64,000 nt of DNA from Pseudomonas sp. KBW05 (GCF_003852405.1 NZ_QAJM01000016.1:448071-512070); one strand, 5' to 3'; shown: positions 1 through 10,941, counted from the stretch's first letter. The notes: generated by a model from the sequence alone, not told the origin. Translations and numbers: made by a program.

Positions 1-444
1 GATACCTGCGGCCTGGGCCGGGTCGCACAGCTCGCCGTTATGCTCGGGTGGCATGTCGACCACGATCAGGCCGTCGACGCCGGCTTCCTTGGCGTCGGCG
101 ATGAACTTCGGCACGCCATATTTGTGGATCGGGTTGAAGTAACCCATCAGCACCAGCGGGGTTTCGCTGTTGTCCTTGCGGAACTCGCGGACCATTTGCA
201 GGGTTTTCAGCAGGTTCTGCTTGGCTTCCAGCGCGCGGATGTTGGCCAGCTGGATCGCCGGGCCGTCGGCCATCGGGTCGGTGAAGGGCATGCCCAACTC
301 TATCACGTCGGCGCCAGCGGCGGGCAGGCCTTTCAGGATGGCCAGCGAGGTGTCATAACCCGGGTCGCCAGCGGTGACGAAGGTCACCAGGGCGGCGCGG
401 TTTTGTTCTTTAAGCTGGGCGAAGCGGGTTTGCAGGCGGCTCAT
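1..444 (-). CDS. trpA: Tryptophan synthase alpha subunit (partial, N-terminal part)
   Basis: The alpha subunit cleaves indole-3-glycerol phosphate to indole and glyceraldehyde 3-phosphate and channels indole to TrpB. The window edge cuts the gene, leaving the first 148 codons. The start codon lies at 442-444, one base after the trpB stop (445-447), so the two genes are translationally coupled. The protein begins [14 protein letters not shown]. It contains the family pattern of a (beta/alpha)8 barrel start: [13 protein letters not shown], the catalytic Glu in [19 protein letters not shown], and LMGYFNPI. The gene order trpB-trpA with divergent trpI is the known Pseudomonas arrangement, separate from the other trp genes. 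Confidence 0.96.
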   Translation of the reverse strand, partial: MSRLQTRFAQLKEQNRAALVTFVTAGDPGYDTSLAILKGLPAAGADVIELGMPFTDPMADGPAIQLANIRALEAKQNLLKTLQMVREFRKDNSETPLVLMGYFNPIHKYGVPKFIADAKEAGVDGLIVVDMPPEHNGELCDPAQAAGI

Positions 445-2674
<2,230 letters not shown>

Positions 2675-2678
<4 letters not shown>

Positions 2679-3001
2679 TCACCGCGTTTGCACAGCAAGT
2701 ACGCGGCCAGCAGACCCAGCGCACCTACAGCAACACCGGCTGTAGTCCATGGGTGTTCCTGCGCGTAGTCCCGGGTCGCAACGCCGGTTTCGCGGATTTT
2801 CACTTTGCTTTCCTCGTAGGCATCGCTGATCAGGTGGCGGGAGTGCTTGAGGGCATTCTCGGCATTGCTTTTCAGGGCCTTCAAGGTCTTGCGCGACTCG
2901 TCAGACGCATCGTCCTTGAGGCTTTCCAGAGACTTGAGCAGGCTCGAAATCTCGGCTTCCATGCTTTCCAGCGACGCTTTGCGTAAAGAAGTGTTGGCCA
3001 T
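2675..3001 (-). CDS. DUF883 (ElaB/YgaM/YqjD-like) inner-membrane-anchored protein
   Basis: 108 residues. An amphipathic, charged helical N-terminal part with Lys/Asp/Glu/Ser-rich heptads (about 1-75) precedes [19 protein letters not shown], a single C-terminal membrane helix ending in CKRGD. That layout is typical of the DUF883 family, whose E. coli members ElaB and YqjD are tail-anchored, stationary-phase and ribosome-associated proteins. The specific role here is unknown. It is transcribed convergently with trpI, overlapping it by 4 bp. The ribosome site reads AGGAG just upstream of the start (3001). Confidence 0.85.
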
Positions 3002-3075
3002 GTGGACTCTCCTGAAGTGATTGAGTGGCGTGTGTAGATACCGACTCCCGTGGTTTCAGAAAGTGCAGTAAATCT

Positions 3076-3103
3076 GAACTTTCGCGTAGGAACGGTCGCC
3101 AGA
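3076..3103 (+). promoter_or_regulatory. Possible AlgU-type promoter of the dodecin gene
   Basis: GAACTT (3076-3081) is followed after 17 bp by CCAGA (3099-3103). The -35 matches the AlgU/sigma-22 consensus, but the -10 differs at its first base from TCtGA. It would start transcription near 3110, about 48 bp before the dodecin ATG. Weaker than the osmC and ersA sites in this window. Confidence 0.35.
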
Positions 3104-3157
3104 AGCATTATGAACATTGACTGCTAGGCTTTATTGACGACCCTCAGGAGAAACCTC

Positions 3158-3373
3158 ATGTCTGATCATCACACCTACAAGAAAGTCGAATTGGTGGGCT
3201 CGTCCACCTCCAGCATCGAAGATGCCATCAACAACGCCCTGGCCGAGGCCAACAAAAGCATCAAGCACCTGGAATGGTTTGAGGTGGTCGATACCCGTGG
3301 CCACATCAAGGACGGCAAGGCCGCGCACTTCCAGGTCACGCTCAAGGTGGGATTCCGAATTGCCAGTAGTTGA
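3158..3373 (+). CDS. Dodecin family flavin-binding protein
   Basis: 71 residues from the ATG at 3158, chosen because CAGGAG (3145-3150) is correctly spaced and dodecins are about 65-71 residues. The sequence has the dodecin pattern: [21 protein letters not shown], then [13 protein letters not shown] with the stacking Trp, and a final beta strand [11 protein letters not shown]. Dodecins form hollow dodecamers that bind flavins or CoA and buffer them against photodamage. The homologous position in P. aeruginosa is also next to trpI. Confidence 0.9.
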   Translation: MSDHHTYKKVELVGSSTSSIEDAINNALAEANKSIKHLEWFEVVDTRGHIKDGKAAHFQVTLKVGFRIASS

Positions 3374-3476
3374 ACTTTGCTAACTGGCTGATTGCCATAA
3401 CCTGCGCTACAACCAATGGGTGCCGATGCCACGAGCGTCGGCACGCTCTTTTCGAATAGCGCAAGGAAGGTAACGG

Positions 3477-3701
3477 ATGAAGAAGTTTCTGTTAGCGGTA
3501 GGTTTGTTGAGCATTGCGGGCACTGCCCTGGCGGCCGGCAAGCCTTGTGACGAGCTGAAAAGCGAGATTGCAGCGAAACTGGATGCCAAGGGCGTTGCGC
3601 ATTATTCCCTGGACGTCGTGGATAAAGGTGCTGCGGGCGACGCCAAAGTGGTTGGCTCGTGCGAAGCCGGCTCCAAGGAAATCGTCTACAAACGCGGTTG
3701 A
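3477..3701 (+). CDS. DUF1161 periplasmic protein
   Basis: 74 residues. A signal peptide MKKFLLAVGLLSIAGTALAA (cleavage near residue 20) is followed by a small domain with two cysteines: CDELKSEIAAKL near its start and VVGSCEAGSKEIVYKR at the end. These are the marks of DUF1161, whose function is not known. The cysteines could form a disulphide in the periplasm (inference). A paralogue lies at 5688-5927. The start follows AAGGAAGG at 3463-3470. Confidence 0.88.
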   Translation: MKKFLLAVGLLSIAGTALAAGKPCDELKSEIAAKLDAKGVAHYSLDVVDKGAAGDAKVVGSCEAGSKEIVYKRG

Positions 3702-3718
3702 TCCCGTGTTGCAAAAAC

Positions 3719-3814
3719 CTGTGGCGAGGGAGCTTGCTCCCGCTGGGCTGCGCAGCGGCCCCAAAATCTTGGGAGCGCTGCGCACTCCAGCGGGAGCAAG
3801 CTCCCTCGCCACAG
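3719..3814. repeat. REP doublet, GGCGAGGGAGCTTGCTCCC type
   Basis: Perfect 28-bp inverted arms at 3719-3746 and 3787-3814, core GTGGCGAGGGAGCTTGCTCC, separated by a 40-bp spacer with its own partial pairing (GGGAGCGCTGCGCACTCC). Directly followed by GGGTTTTTTT, so the element could also end transcription from both convergent genes. A nearly identical 95-bp copy lies at 49229-49323. Confidence 0.88.
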
Positions 3815-3824
3815 ATGGGTTTTT

Positions 3825-4826
3825 TTAGCCCTTCATCAACTGCGCCAGCAATTCGTAGGAATGAATCCGGTCGGCATGTTCGTACAGGTCGCAGGTAAAG
3901 ATCAGTTCATCGGCGCCGGTTTGTTCCACCAGCACTTCCAGCTTGGCGCGGATTTTTGCCGGGCTGCCGACCATCGCCAAGCCAAGGAAACTGCCCACCG
4001 CATCTTTTTCATGGGGCAGCCACAGGCCCTCCATGCTCTTCACCGGTGGGCGTTGCACCAGGCTTTGCCCGCGCATCAACGCGAGGATGCGTTGGTACAC
4101 CGAAGTGGCCAGGTAGTCAGCCTGCTCATCGGTGTCGGCTGCGACCAAGGGAATACCGAGCATCACGTAGGGCTTGTCCAGAACCGCTGAAGGCTTGAAG
4201 TGATTGCGGTAGACGCGAATCGCCTCGTGCATCAAGCGCGGTGCGAAATGGGAGGCGAAGGCGTAGGGCAAGCCGCGCTCACCGGCCAGTTGTGCACTGA
4301 ACAGGCTGGAACCCAGCAGCCACACCGGGACGTTGGTGCCAGTGCCGGGTACGGCGATGATGCGTTGGTCCGGGGTGCGCGGGCCGAGGTAGGCCATCAG
4401 TTCGGCGACGTCTTCGGGGAAATCGTCGGCGCTGCCGGAGCGCTCACGGCGCAGGGCGCGGGCGGTCATCTGGTCGGAGCCGGGCGCGCGGCCCAAGCCC
4501 AGGTCGATACGCCCGGGGTAGAGGCTTTCCAGGGTGCCGAACTGCTCGGCGATCACCAACGGTGCATGGTTGGGCAGCATCACGCCGCCGGAACCCACGC
4601 GAATCGTCGAAGTGCCACCGGCCAGGTAGCCGAGCAACACCGAGGTGGCCGAGCTGGCGATGCCGTCCATGTTGTGGTGTTCAGCCACCCAGAAACGGTT
4701 GTAGCCGAACTTTTCCACGTGTTGGGCCAGGTCCAGGGAATTGCGCAACGACTGCGCCGGGCTGCCGTTGGCGCGCACGGGCACGAGGTCGAGGGTCGAG
4801 AACTTCACGTCGGACAGCGATTTCAT
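3825..4826 (-). CDS. LLM class flavin-dependent oxidoreductase (luciferase-like monooxygenase)
   Basis: 333-residue protein of the bacterial luciferase-like TIM-barrel superfamily, which uses reduced FMN or F420-like flavin. Typical stretches are [60 protein letters not shown] and [15 protein letters not shown]. This arrangement is that of the MsnO8/YhbW group; substrate unknown. The start ATG at 4826 follows GGAG at good spacing on the minus strand. It stands alone, with a REP element at its 3' side. Confidence 0.88.
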   Translation of the reverse strand: MKSLSDVKFSTLDLVPVRANGSPAQSLRNSLDLAQHVEKFGYNRFWVAEHHNMDGIASSATSVLLGYLAGGTSTIRVGSGGVMLPNHAPLVIAEQFGTLESLYPGRIDLGLGRAPGSDQMTARALRRERSGSADDFPEDVAELMAYLGPRTPDQRIIAVPGTGTNVPVWLLGSSLFSAQLAGERGLPYAFASHFAPRLMHEAIRVYRNHFKPSAVLDKPYVMLGIPLVAADTDEQADYLATSVYQRILALMRGQSLVQRPPVKSMEGLWLPHEKDAVGSFLGLAMVGSPAKIRAKLEVLVEQTGADELIFTCDLYEHADRIHSYELLAQLMKG

Positions 4827-4978
4827 AAGCCTGCTTCTCCAAAGGGGCGCGCAGGCTGTTTAGACGAATCAAAACCTGCCGCTTCATGTGCATGGTCTAT
4901 GCAATGAGGGCATATACCCGAGATTCAATAGCGATGTCGGAAATTTCCTACTGTGTAGCTAGGTTTTCCCGACAGTAT

Positions 4979-5006
4979 GAACTTTGCCGGTCCGACTATC
5001 CTCAGA
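4979..5006 (+). promoter_or_regulatory. AlgU (sigma-22) promoter of osmC
   Basis: GAACTT (4979-4984), a 17-bp spacer and TCAGA (5002-5006) match the AlgU/RpoE-type consensus GAACTT-N16/17-TCtGA. Transcription would begin near 5013, leaving a short leader with GAGGAG at 5034-5039 before the ATG at 5046. OsmC genes are known AlgU targets in Pseudomonas. The same core hexamers and spacing occur before ersA at 42646. Confidence 0.75.
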
Positions 5007-5045
5007 ACTCTTACCTACGCAAAACCACAGCTTGAGGAGAAGGCT

Positions 5046-5477
5046 ATGAGTATCGTGAAAAAAGCATCCGCGCATTGGGAAGGTGATCTGAAGACGGGCC
5101 TGGGTTCCATTTCCACGGAAACCGGCGTGCTGCGCGAAGCGCCCTACGGCTTCAAGGCACGTTTTGAAGGTGGCAAGGGCACCAACCCTGAGGAATTGAT
5201 CGGGGCGGCGCATGCCGGTTGTTTCTCCATGGCCTTCTCCATGATTCTCGGCGATGCCGGACTCAAGGCTGACAGCATCGACACCCAGGCTGAAGTAACG
5301 CTGGACCAGGTCGATGGCGGCTTTGCGATCACGGCGGTGCACCTGATCCTCAAGGCCAAGATCCCCGGCGCGAGCCAGGCACAGTTCGAGGAACTGAGCA
5401 CAAAGGCCAAGGAAGGGTGCCCGGTGTCCAAGGTGTTGAATGCGAAAATAACCCTGGATGCCACGCTGGTTAACTAA
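5046..5477 (+). CDS. osmC: OsmC family peroxiredoxin
   Basis: 143 residues from the ATG at 5046, preceded by GAGGAG; the upstream extension to 4977 is not used because it would contain the promoter. OsmC reduces organic hydroperoxides through two cysteines. Here these are Cys59 in AAHAGCFSMAFS and Cys124 in KEGCPVSKVL. The opening MSIVKKASAHWEGDLKTG is typical of OsmC rather than Ohr. Probably cytoplasmic and induced by envelope or osmotic stress through AlgU. A REP doublet follows. Confidence 0.93.
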   Translation: MSIVKKASAHWEGDLKTGLGSISTETGVLREAPYGFKARFEGGKGTNPEELIGAAHAGCFSMAFSMILGDAGLKADSIDTQAEVTLDQVDGGFAITAVHLILKAKIPGASQAQFEELSTKAKEGCPVSKVLNAKITLDATLVN

Positions 5478-5491
5478 CACCGCAGATCTAA

Positions 5492-5586
5492 AAATGTGGG
5501 AGCGGGCTTGCTCGCGAAAGCGGAGTGTCAGGCACTGAATGTGTTTCTGATACGCCGCATTCGCGAGCAAGCCCGCTCCCACATTT
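5492..5586. repeat. REP doublet, GGGAGCGGGCTTGCTCGCG type
   Basis: Perfect 26-bp inverted arms (5492-5517 and 5561-5586) with core GTGGGAGCGGGCTTGCTCGC around a 43-bp spacer. It lies just after osmC and may act as a 3' stabilising hairpin. Confidence 0.9.
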
Positions 5587-5687
5587 GGTTTTGCGTTAAA
5601 TCAGAACCTGCGTGTGCAAACTATGGTCGAATAGCCATTGCAGCCTAGGCGCACACCCGTGCGCAGTGCATTCAGGGAGCTACACAC

Positions 5688-5927
5688 ATGAAACGTTTTG
5701 CCTTGGCGATCATCTGCGGCGTATTGGCCACTTCGGCCGTGGCCGCGCCCAAAGATTGTGAAGAGCTGCGTAAGGAGATCGAGGTCAAGATCCAGGCGAA
5801 CGCGGTTCCGTCCTACACCCTGGAAATCGTCAGCAAGGAAGAAGCCGACAAGCACGACGTGGCCATGGTCGTCGGCAGCTGTGAGAACGGCACCAAGGCC
5901 ATCATCTACCAGAAGAACAACGACTGA
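5688..5927 (+). CDS. DUF1161 periplasmic protein (second copy)
   Basis: 79 residues, a paralogue of the gene at 3477. The signal peptide MKRFALAIICGVLATSAVAA leads to KDCEELRKEIEVKI and ends with MVVGSCENGTKAIIYQK, the same two-cysteine frame. Function unknown. The start is preceded by CAGGGAG. The stop (5925-5927) abuts the stop of the convergent lipoprotein gene. Confidence 0.87.
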   Translation: MKRFALAIICGVLATSAVAAPKDCEELRKEIEVKIQANAVPSYTLEIVSKEEADKHDVAMVVGSCENGTKAIIYQKNND

Positions 5928-6350
5928 TCAGATGCAGTTGACGCTGCGCTCCTCTGCCAGCAACTGACGCGCCGCGTTGTAGAGCCGGATATTCGGTGTG
6001 AAGGCCAGCGAACGGCCTTCCAGTACATAGCGTTGGCCCGCCTGGAAGTTGTCGTATTGCAGCGTCATGAAGCAGGTGCGTTCGGTGGTCTGCCCCAGCC
6101 CGCCGAAGCCGCTGCCCGTTGGCACTTCGAAATCAAAGCGCACCATCAACTCGTGGCTGCCGGGCGGGATCTGGAAGAATCGACCGTCATCGAGGTTCTT
6201 GCCGTCCAGACGCTGGGCCATCACCAGTTTGGCGTTGGGTGTCGGGGTGGCGAAATCGACCCAGGCTTGCTGCGGATCCACCGCTGGCAACGGCGTAAGA
6301 GCGCATGCGCTGAGAAACAGGACGGTAATGGCAAGCAAGAGCTGGCGCAT
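5928..6350 (-). CDS. Putative lipoprotein of unknown function
   Basis: 140 residues. The lipobox LFLSAC (lipidated Cys16) follows a short hydrophobic signal MRQLLLAITVLFLSA. The mature part is rich in beta strands (FFQIPPGSHELMVRFDFEV, TCFMTLQYDNFQAGQRYVLEG) and resembles PEGA/carboxypeptidase-regulatory-like folds found in many envelope lipoproteins. I do not recognise a named family, and the partner is unknown. It converges on the DUF1161 gene with no gap and diverges from the aminopeptidase gene. Confidence 0.8.
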   Translation of the reverse strand: MRQLLLAITVLFLSACALTPLPAVDPQQAWVDFATPTPNAKLVMAQRLDGKNLDDGRFFQIPPGSHELMVRFDFEVPTGSGFGGLGQTTERTCFMTLQYDNFQAGQRYVLEGRSLAFTPNIRLYNAARQLLAEERSVNCI

Positions 6351-6451
6351 GGCGTGTACTCAATGGAAGAAAAGAAATGGGCCTGACGCAGCAGGCGCCC
6401 CTTGAGTATAAACACCACATGGCGTGGAAAAGTCCCAGGAGCAATCGGTGC

Positions 6452-7495
6452 ATGGTCAGGCGTTTTTTCCCAGGGGTGATGCTTGTGCTGCTCAGCGGCT
6501 GCTCAAGCATCAGTTATTACGGGCAGTTGGCCAGCGGCCAGTGGCAATTGTTGCGGGCTCGCGAGCCGGTTACCCAGGTCATTGCCGACCCCGCGCGGCC
6601 GCCGCTGCTGCGTGAGCATCTGGCGCAATCACAGAAGGCGCGCACCTTTGCCAGTGAGCACCTGCACTTGCCTGACAACCAGAGTTACCGGCTGTACGCC
6701 GACATTGGCCGGCCCTATGTCGTCTGGAATGTGTTTGCCACCACAGAGTTTTCGCTCTTGCCTGAAACCCACTGCTTCCCGATCGCCGGTTGCGTGGCCT
6801 ATCGCGGCTACTACAACCAGGGCGCGGCGCGGGGTGAGGCGGCATTGTTGCGCCTGCGGGGCATGGACGTGTCGATTGGCGGCGTCGAGGCCTACTCCAC
6901 CTTGGGTTGGTTCAACGACCCGATCCTCAACTCGATGATGAACTGGGGGGATGAGCGCTTGGCCACGCTGATTTTCCATGAGCTGGCGCACCAGCGGTTT
7001 TATGTGAAGGACGACACCGAGTTCAACGAGTCATTTGCCAATTTCGTCGAGCAGGAAGGCACGCGGCAATGGCGTGCCGCGCGTGGGCTGGCGCCGGCCA
7101 GCGTGTCGACTTCCAAGCAGCGTGATCAGTTTATCCAGCTGATCCTCGATACCCGTCAGCGCCTGGAAAAGGTCTATGCCCAACCTTTGGCGGCCGATGC
7201 GATGCGCGCGGCCAAAGCGGCGGAGTTCGAGCGCCTGCGCAGCGATTATCGGCAGATGCGTGACCGCTTGTGGGCGGGTGATAAGCGCTATGACGCGTGG
7301 ATCAACCAGCCGATGAACAACGCGCGGTTGTTGCCGTTTGGGCTGTATGACCAGTGGGTGCCGGCGTTTGCGGCGTTGTTTCGGCAGGAAGGTGGGGATT
7401 GGCTGAGGTTTTATGCGGCGGTGGAGAAGATGGGTGGGTTGCCGGTGGAGCAGCGCAAGGCGGCGTTGAGGCAGTTGGAGAATGGTGCCCTTTAG
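6452..7495 (+). CDS. Putative aminopeptidase lipoprotein (zinc metalloprotease)
   Basis: 347 residues from the ATG at 6452, chosen because CAGGAG lies 7-12 bases upstream and it gives a clean lipoprotein signal, MVRRFFPGVMLVLLSGC. Earlier in-frame starts at 6377 or 6419 lack this. The zinc-binding motif HELAHQ appears in LATLIFHELAHQRFYVK, with a downstream acidic NESFANFVEQEG that supplies the third ligand. This matches the putative aminopeptidase family (Pfam Aminopep). It would act at the periplasmic face of a membrane; substrate unknown. A REP doublet follows immediately. Confidence 0.85.
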   Translation: MVRRFFPGVMLVLLSGCSSISYYGQLASGQWQLLRAREPVTQVIADPARPPLLREHLAQSQKARTFASEHLHLPDNQSYRLYADIGRPYVVWNVFATTEFSLLPETHCFPIAGCVAYRGYYNQGAARGEAALLRLRGMDVSIGGVEAYSTLGWFNDPILNSMMNWGDERLATLIFHELAHQRFYVKDDTEFNESFANFVEQEGTRQWRAARGLAPASVSTSKQRDQFIQLILDTRQRLEKVYAQPLAADAMRAAKAAEFERLRSDYRQMRDRLWAGDKRYDAWINQPMNNARLLPFGLYDQWVPAFAALFRQEGGDWLRFYAAVEKMGGLPVEQRKAALRQLENGAL

Positions 7496-7501
7496 GGCCC
7501 C

Positions 7502-7583
7502 TTCGCGAGCAAGCCCGCTCCCACATTCGACCGCGTTCTTATGTTGGAAATCGGTCAACTGTGGGAGCGGGCTTGCTCGCGAA
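7502..7583. repeat. REP doublet, GGGAGCGGGCTTGCTCGCG type
   Basis: Inverted 24-bp arms at 7502-7525 and 7560-7583, here in the outward order TTCGCGAGC...GCTCCCACA then its complement, with a 34-bp spacer. It lies between two convergent genes and could serve as a bidirectional terminator. Confidence 0.88.
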
Positions 7584-7590
7584 AGCGGTC

Positions 7591-8250
7591 TCAAGGCCGC
7601 CGCAAAAACGCCTGATGCATCTCGGCCAACGTCTCAAAGTGCCAAGTCGGTGCCTCGGCATTCAGCTCTTCAAAGCTGCCAAACCCATACCCTACCGCCG
7701 CCGAATCCAGGCCATTGCTGCGGGCGCCGATCAGGTCGTGTTTGCGGTCACCAATCATCAAGGTGGTTGCCGGGTCCAGGCCTTCTTCGCGCATCAGATG
7801 GGCAATCAACTCGACCTTGTTGGTACGCGTACCGTCCAGCTCGCTGCCGTAGATCACCTTGAAGTGCTTGGCAAAGTCGAAATGCCTGGCGATCTCGCGG
7901 GCAAACTCCCACGGCTTGGAGGTGGCGACATACAGTTGGCGACCTTGGTTGTTCAACTCTTCCAGCAGCGGTAGCACGCCGTCGAACACGCGGTTTTCAT
8001 ACAGCCCGGTGACCTTGAAGCGCTCGCGGTAGAAATTCACCGCTTCCCACGCTTTGGCTTCTTCGAAACCGTAGAACTGCATGAACGCTTGCAGCAACGG
8101 TGGGCCGATAAAGTGTTCGAGCTTGGTCAGGTCCGGCTCGTCGATGCCGAGTTTGGCCAGGGCGTACTGGATCGAGCGGGTGATGCCTTCACGCGGATCG
8201 GTAAGGGTGCCATCCAGGTCGAAGAGGACGGTGGGGTAATGCAGGGTCAT
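7591..8250 (-). CDS. HAD superfamily phosphatase (phosphoglycolate phosphatase-like)
   Basis: 219 residues. HAD motif I is FDLDGTLTD (Asp11 nucleophile, Asp13), motif II is YVATSKP, and motif III/IV is the Lys in GTRTNKVELI with MIGDRKHDLIGA. The helical cap between residues 20 and 85 makes it a subclass I HAD of the Gph/PpaX type. Its substrate is probably a small phosphorylated metabolite or nucleotide, not proven. The start overlaps the stop of the upstream gamma carbonic anhydrase gene by 4 bp, so the pair is one operon. Confidence 0.88.
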   Translation of the reverse strand: MTLHYPTVLFDLDGTLTDPREGITRSIQYALAKLGIDEPDLTKLEHFIGPPLLQAFMQFYGFEEAKAWEAVNFYRERFKVTGLYENRVFDGVLPLLEELNNQGRQLYVATSKPWEFAREIARHFDFAKHFKVIYGSELDGTRTNKVELIAHLMREEGLDPATTLMIGDRKHDLIGARSNGLDSAAVGYGFGSFEELNAEAPTWHFETLAEMHQAFLRRP

Positions 8251-8789
8251 TGATCGAATCCTTCAGCCAGGTGCAGGTCTTTGAGTTTCACGTAGTTCGC
8301 CGCGCTGTAGGTGAAAAACGCGCGTTCCTTGTCAGTCAGAGGGCGGATCTGTTTAACCGGGCTGCCCACGTACAAGAAGCCGCTGTCGAGTTTCTTGCCC
8401 GGCGGCACCAGGCTGCCGGCGCCGATGATCACGTCATCTTCCACCACCGCGCCATCCATGACGATGCTGCCCATGCCGATCAACACCCGGCTGCCTACGC
8501 TGCAACCATGCAGCATGACTTTGTGAGCGATGGTCACATCGTCGCCGATCAGCAGCGGGAAACCGTCCGGGTTGAACGGGCCGGCATGGGTGATGTGCAG
8601 CACGCAGCCATCCTGCACGCTGGTGCGTGCGCCAATACGGATGCGGTGCATGTCGCCGCGAATCACGGTCAGCGGCCAGACGGAGCTGTCGGTGCCGATT
8701 TCGACATCGCCGATCACCACCGCCGAAATATCGACAAAAGCCCCGGCGCCCAGGGTTGGCGTGTGGTTCTGATAGGTGCGAAGGGTCAC
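8247..8789 (-). CDS. Gamma carbonic anhydrase family protein
   Basis: 180 residues of left-handed beta-helix hexapeptide repeats (VFVDIS.VVIGDVEIG, SSVWPLTVIRGDMHRIRIG, SVQDGCVLHITHAG, VTIAHKVMLHGCSVG). The histidines of HITH, TIAHKVMLHG fit the zinc site of the YrdA/CaiE/Cam group. It may hydrate CO2 or act on thioesters; many family members lack proven activity. It is the first gene of a two-gene unit with the HAD phosphatase. prlC is divergent, with 100 bp between starts. Confidence 0.9.
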   Translation of the reverse strand: MTLRTYQNHTPTLGAGAFVDISAVVIGDVEIGTDSSVWPLTVIRGDMHRIRIGARTSVQDGCVLHITHAGPFNPDGFPLLIGDDVTIAHKVMLHGCSVGSRVLIGMGSIVMDGAVVEDDVIIGAGSLVPPGKKLDSGFLYVGSPVKQIRPLTDKERAFFTYSAANYVKLKDLHLAEGFDQ

Positions 8790-8889
8790 GATAGCCTCTC
8801 TCTCTTTTGCTGATAGCTGCGGTGGGCGTTGATTGTAATTAAGATGGCCCCATCTTTGTTCTTACATGTCTTCAGCCAAGGTACCCACC

Positions 8890-10941
8890 GTGAGCGCGAA
8901 CAACCCGCTTTTGCAGTCCTACGACCTGCCGCCGTTCTCGGCGATCCGTGCCGAGCACGTACAGCCGGCCATCGAACAGATCCTCGCTGACAACCGCGTT
9001 GCCATCGAAGGCATCCTGCAAAGCCAGGGGAAAAATCCGACGTGGGCCGGCCTGGTCCTGGCCATGGATGAGCTGAACGACCGCCTTGGCGCCGCCTGGA
9101 GCCCGGTCAGCCACCTCAACGCCGTGTGCAACAGCGCCGAATTGCGTGAGGCCTATGAAAGCTGCCTGCCGGCGTTGAGCGCCTACTCCACCGAGATGGG
9201 CCAGAACCGCGAGCTGTTCCAGGCCTTTGAAGCCCTGGCCAACAGCCCGGAAGCCGCCGGTTTCGACGTGGCGCAAAAGACCATTCTGGAACACTCCCTG
9301 CGCGACTTCCGCCTGTCGGGTATCGACTTGCCGCCGGAGCAGCAAAAACGCTACGCCGAAGTGCAGAGCAAACTGTCCGAGCTGGGCAGCAAGTTCTCCA
9401 ACCAGTTGCTGGACGCCACCCAGGCCTGGACCAAACACGTTACCGAGGAAGCCACCCTCGCCGGCCTGACCGATTCGGCCAAGGCCCAGATGGCCGCCGC
9501 TGCACAATCCAAAGATCTGGATGGCTGGCTGATCACCCTGGAATTTCCGAGCTACTACGCGGTAATGACCTACGCCCACGACCGGGCCCTGCGCGAAGAA
9601 GTCTACGCGGCCTACTGCACCCGTGCGTCGGACCAAGGCCCGAATGCCGGTCAGAACGATAACGGCCCAGTGATGGAACAGATCCTCGACCTGCGTCAGG
9701 AACTGGCCAAGCTGCTGGGCTACGCGTCCTTCTCCGAGCTGAGCCTGGCCACCAAGATGGCCGAGTCCAGCGACCAGGTGCTGAGCTTCCTGCGCGACCT
9801 GGCCAAGCGCAGCAAGCCGTTTGCCGCCCAGGACCTGCAACAGCTCAAGGCTTACGCCGCCGAACAAGGCTGCGCCGACCTGCAAAGCTGGGACAGCGGC
9901 TTCTACGGCGAAAAACTCCGTGAGCAGCGCTACAGCGTGTCCCAGGAAGCGCTGCGCGCCTACTTCCCCATCGACAAAGTGCTCGGCGGGCTGTTTGCCA
10001 TCGTGCAACGGCTGTACGGCATCGAGATTGCCGAGCTGAAAGGCTTCGACACCTGGCACCCGGATGTGCGCCTGTTTGAAATCAAGGAAAACGGCCAGCA
10101 CGTCGGCCGCTTCTTCTTCGACCTGTACGCCCGCGCCAACAAACGTGGCGGCGCCTGGATGGACGGCGCGCGCGACCGCCGTCGCACCATTGATGGTGTA
10201 CTGCAAAGCCCGGTGGCCAACCTGGTGTGCAACTTCACCCCGGCCGACAGCGGCAAGCCTGCGCTGCTGACCCACGACGAAGTGACGACGCTGTTCCACG
10301 AATTCGGCCACGGCCTGCACCACCTGCTGACCCGCGTTGAACATGCCGGTGTGTCCGGTATCAACGGCGTGGCGTGGGATGCGGTGGAGTTACCGAGCCA
10401 GTTCATGGAGAACTGGTGCTGGGAGCCGGAGGGCCTGGCGCTGATCTCCGGTCACTATGAAAGCGGTGAGCCGCTGCCCCAGGACCTGCTGGAAAAAATG
10501 CTCGCGGCGAAAAACTTCCAGTCCGGCCTGATGATGGTGCGCCAGTTGGAATTCTCGCTGTTCGACTTTGAACTGCACGCCACCCACGGCGACGGCCGCA
10601 GCGTGGCCCAGGTGCTGGAAGGCGTGCGCGATGAGGTCTCGGTGATGCGTCCGCCGGCCTACAACCGTTTCCCCAACAGCTTTGCGCACATTTTCGCCGG
10701 CGGTTATGCGGCGGGGTACTACAGCTACAAGTGGGCCGAAGTGCTGTCGGCCGATGCCTTCTCCAAGTTTGAAGAAGAAGGTGTATTGAATGCCGAGACC
10801 GGCCGCGCCTTCCGCGAGGCGATCCTGGCCCGTGGCGGTTCCCAGGAACCGATGGTGTTGTTCGTCGATTTCCGCGGACGGGCGCCGTCGATTGACGCAC
10901 TCTTGCGCCACAGCGGCCTGAGTGAGGAAGCGGCAGCATGA
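8890..10941 (+). CDS. prlC: Oligopeptidase A (M3 family zinc metallopeptidase)
   Basis: 683 residues from the GTG at 8890, which follows CCAAGG at good spacing and gives the usual MSANNPLLQ-type N-terminus. An ATG at 8866 would add eight residues but has no ribosome site. The zinc motif is HEFGH in TTLFHEFGHGLHHLL, with the third ligand Glu in the following helix. OpdA degrades cytosolic peptides, including cleaved signal peptides. yheV overlaps its stop by 4 bp. Confidence 0.95.
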   Translation: MSANNPLLQSYDLPPFSAIRAEHVQPAIEQILADNRVAIEGILQSQGKNPTWAGLVLAMDELNDRLGAAWSPVSHLNAVCNSAELREAYESCLPALSAYSTEMGQNRELFQAFEALANSPEAAGFDVAQKTILEHSLRDFRLSGIDLPPEQQKRYAEVQSKLSELGSKFSNQLLDATQAWTKHVTEEATLAGLTDSAKAQMAAAAQSKDLDGWLITLEFPSYYAVMTYAHDRALREEVYAAYCTRASDQGPNAGQNDNGPVMEQILDLRQELAKLLGYASFSELSLATKMAESSDQVLSFLRDLAKRSKPFAAQDLQQLKAYAAEQGCADLQSWDSGFYGEKLREQRYSVSQEALRAYFPIDKVLGGLFAIVQRLYGIEIAELKGFDTWHPDVRLFEIKENGQHVGRFFFDLYARANKRGGAWMDGARDRRRTIDGVLQSPVANLVCNFTPADSGKPALLTHDEVTTLFHEFGHGLHHLLTRVEHAGVSGINGVAWDAVELPSQFMENWCWEPEGLALISGHYESGEPLPQDLLEKMLAAKNFQSGLMMVRQLEFSLFDFELHATHGDGRSVAQVLEGVRDEVSVMRPPAYNRFPNSFAHIFAGGYAAGYYSYKWAEVLSADAFSKFEEEGVLNAETGRAFREAILARGGSQEPMVLFVDFRGRAPSIDALLRHSGLSEEAAA

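Noticed and set aside
4681-4893. Short minus-strand frames around the LLM gene start
   Set aside because: They overlap the N-terminus of the LLM oxidoreductase out of frame and lack support.
8872-10344. Open frame of 490 codons antisense to prlC
   Set aside because: Shadow of prlC; no motif or ribosome site.
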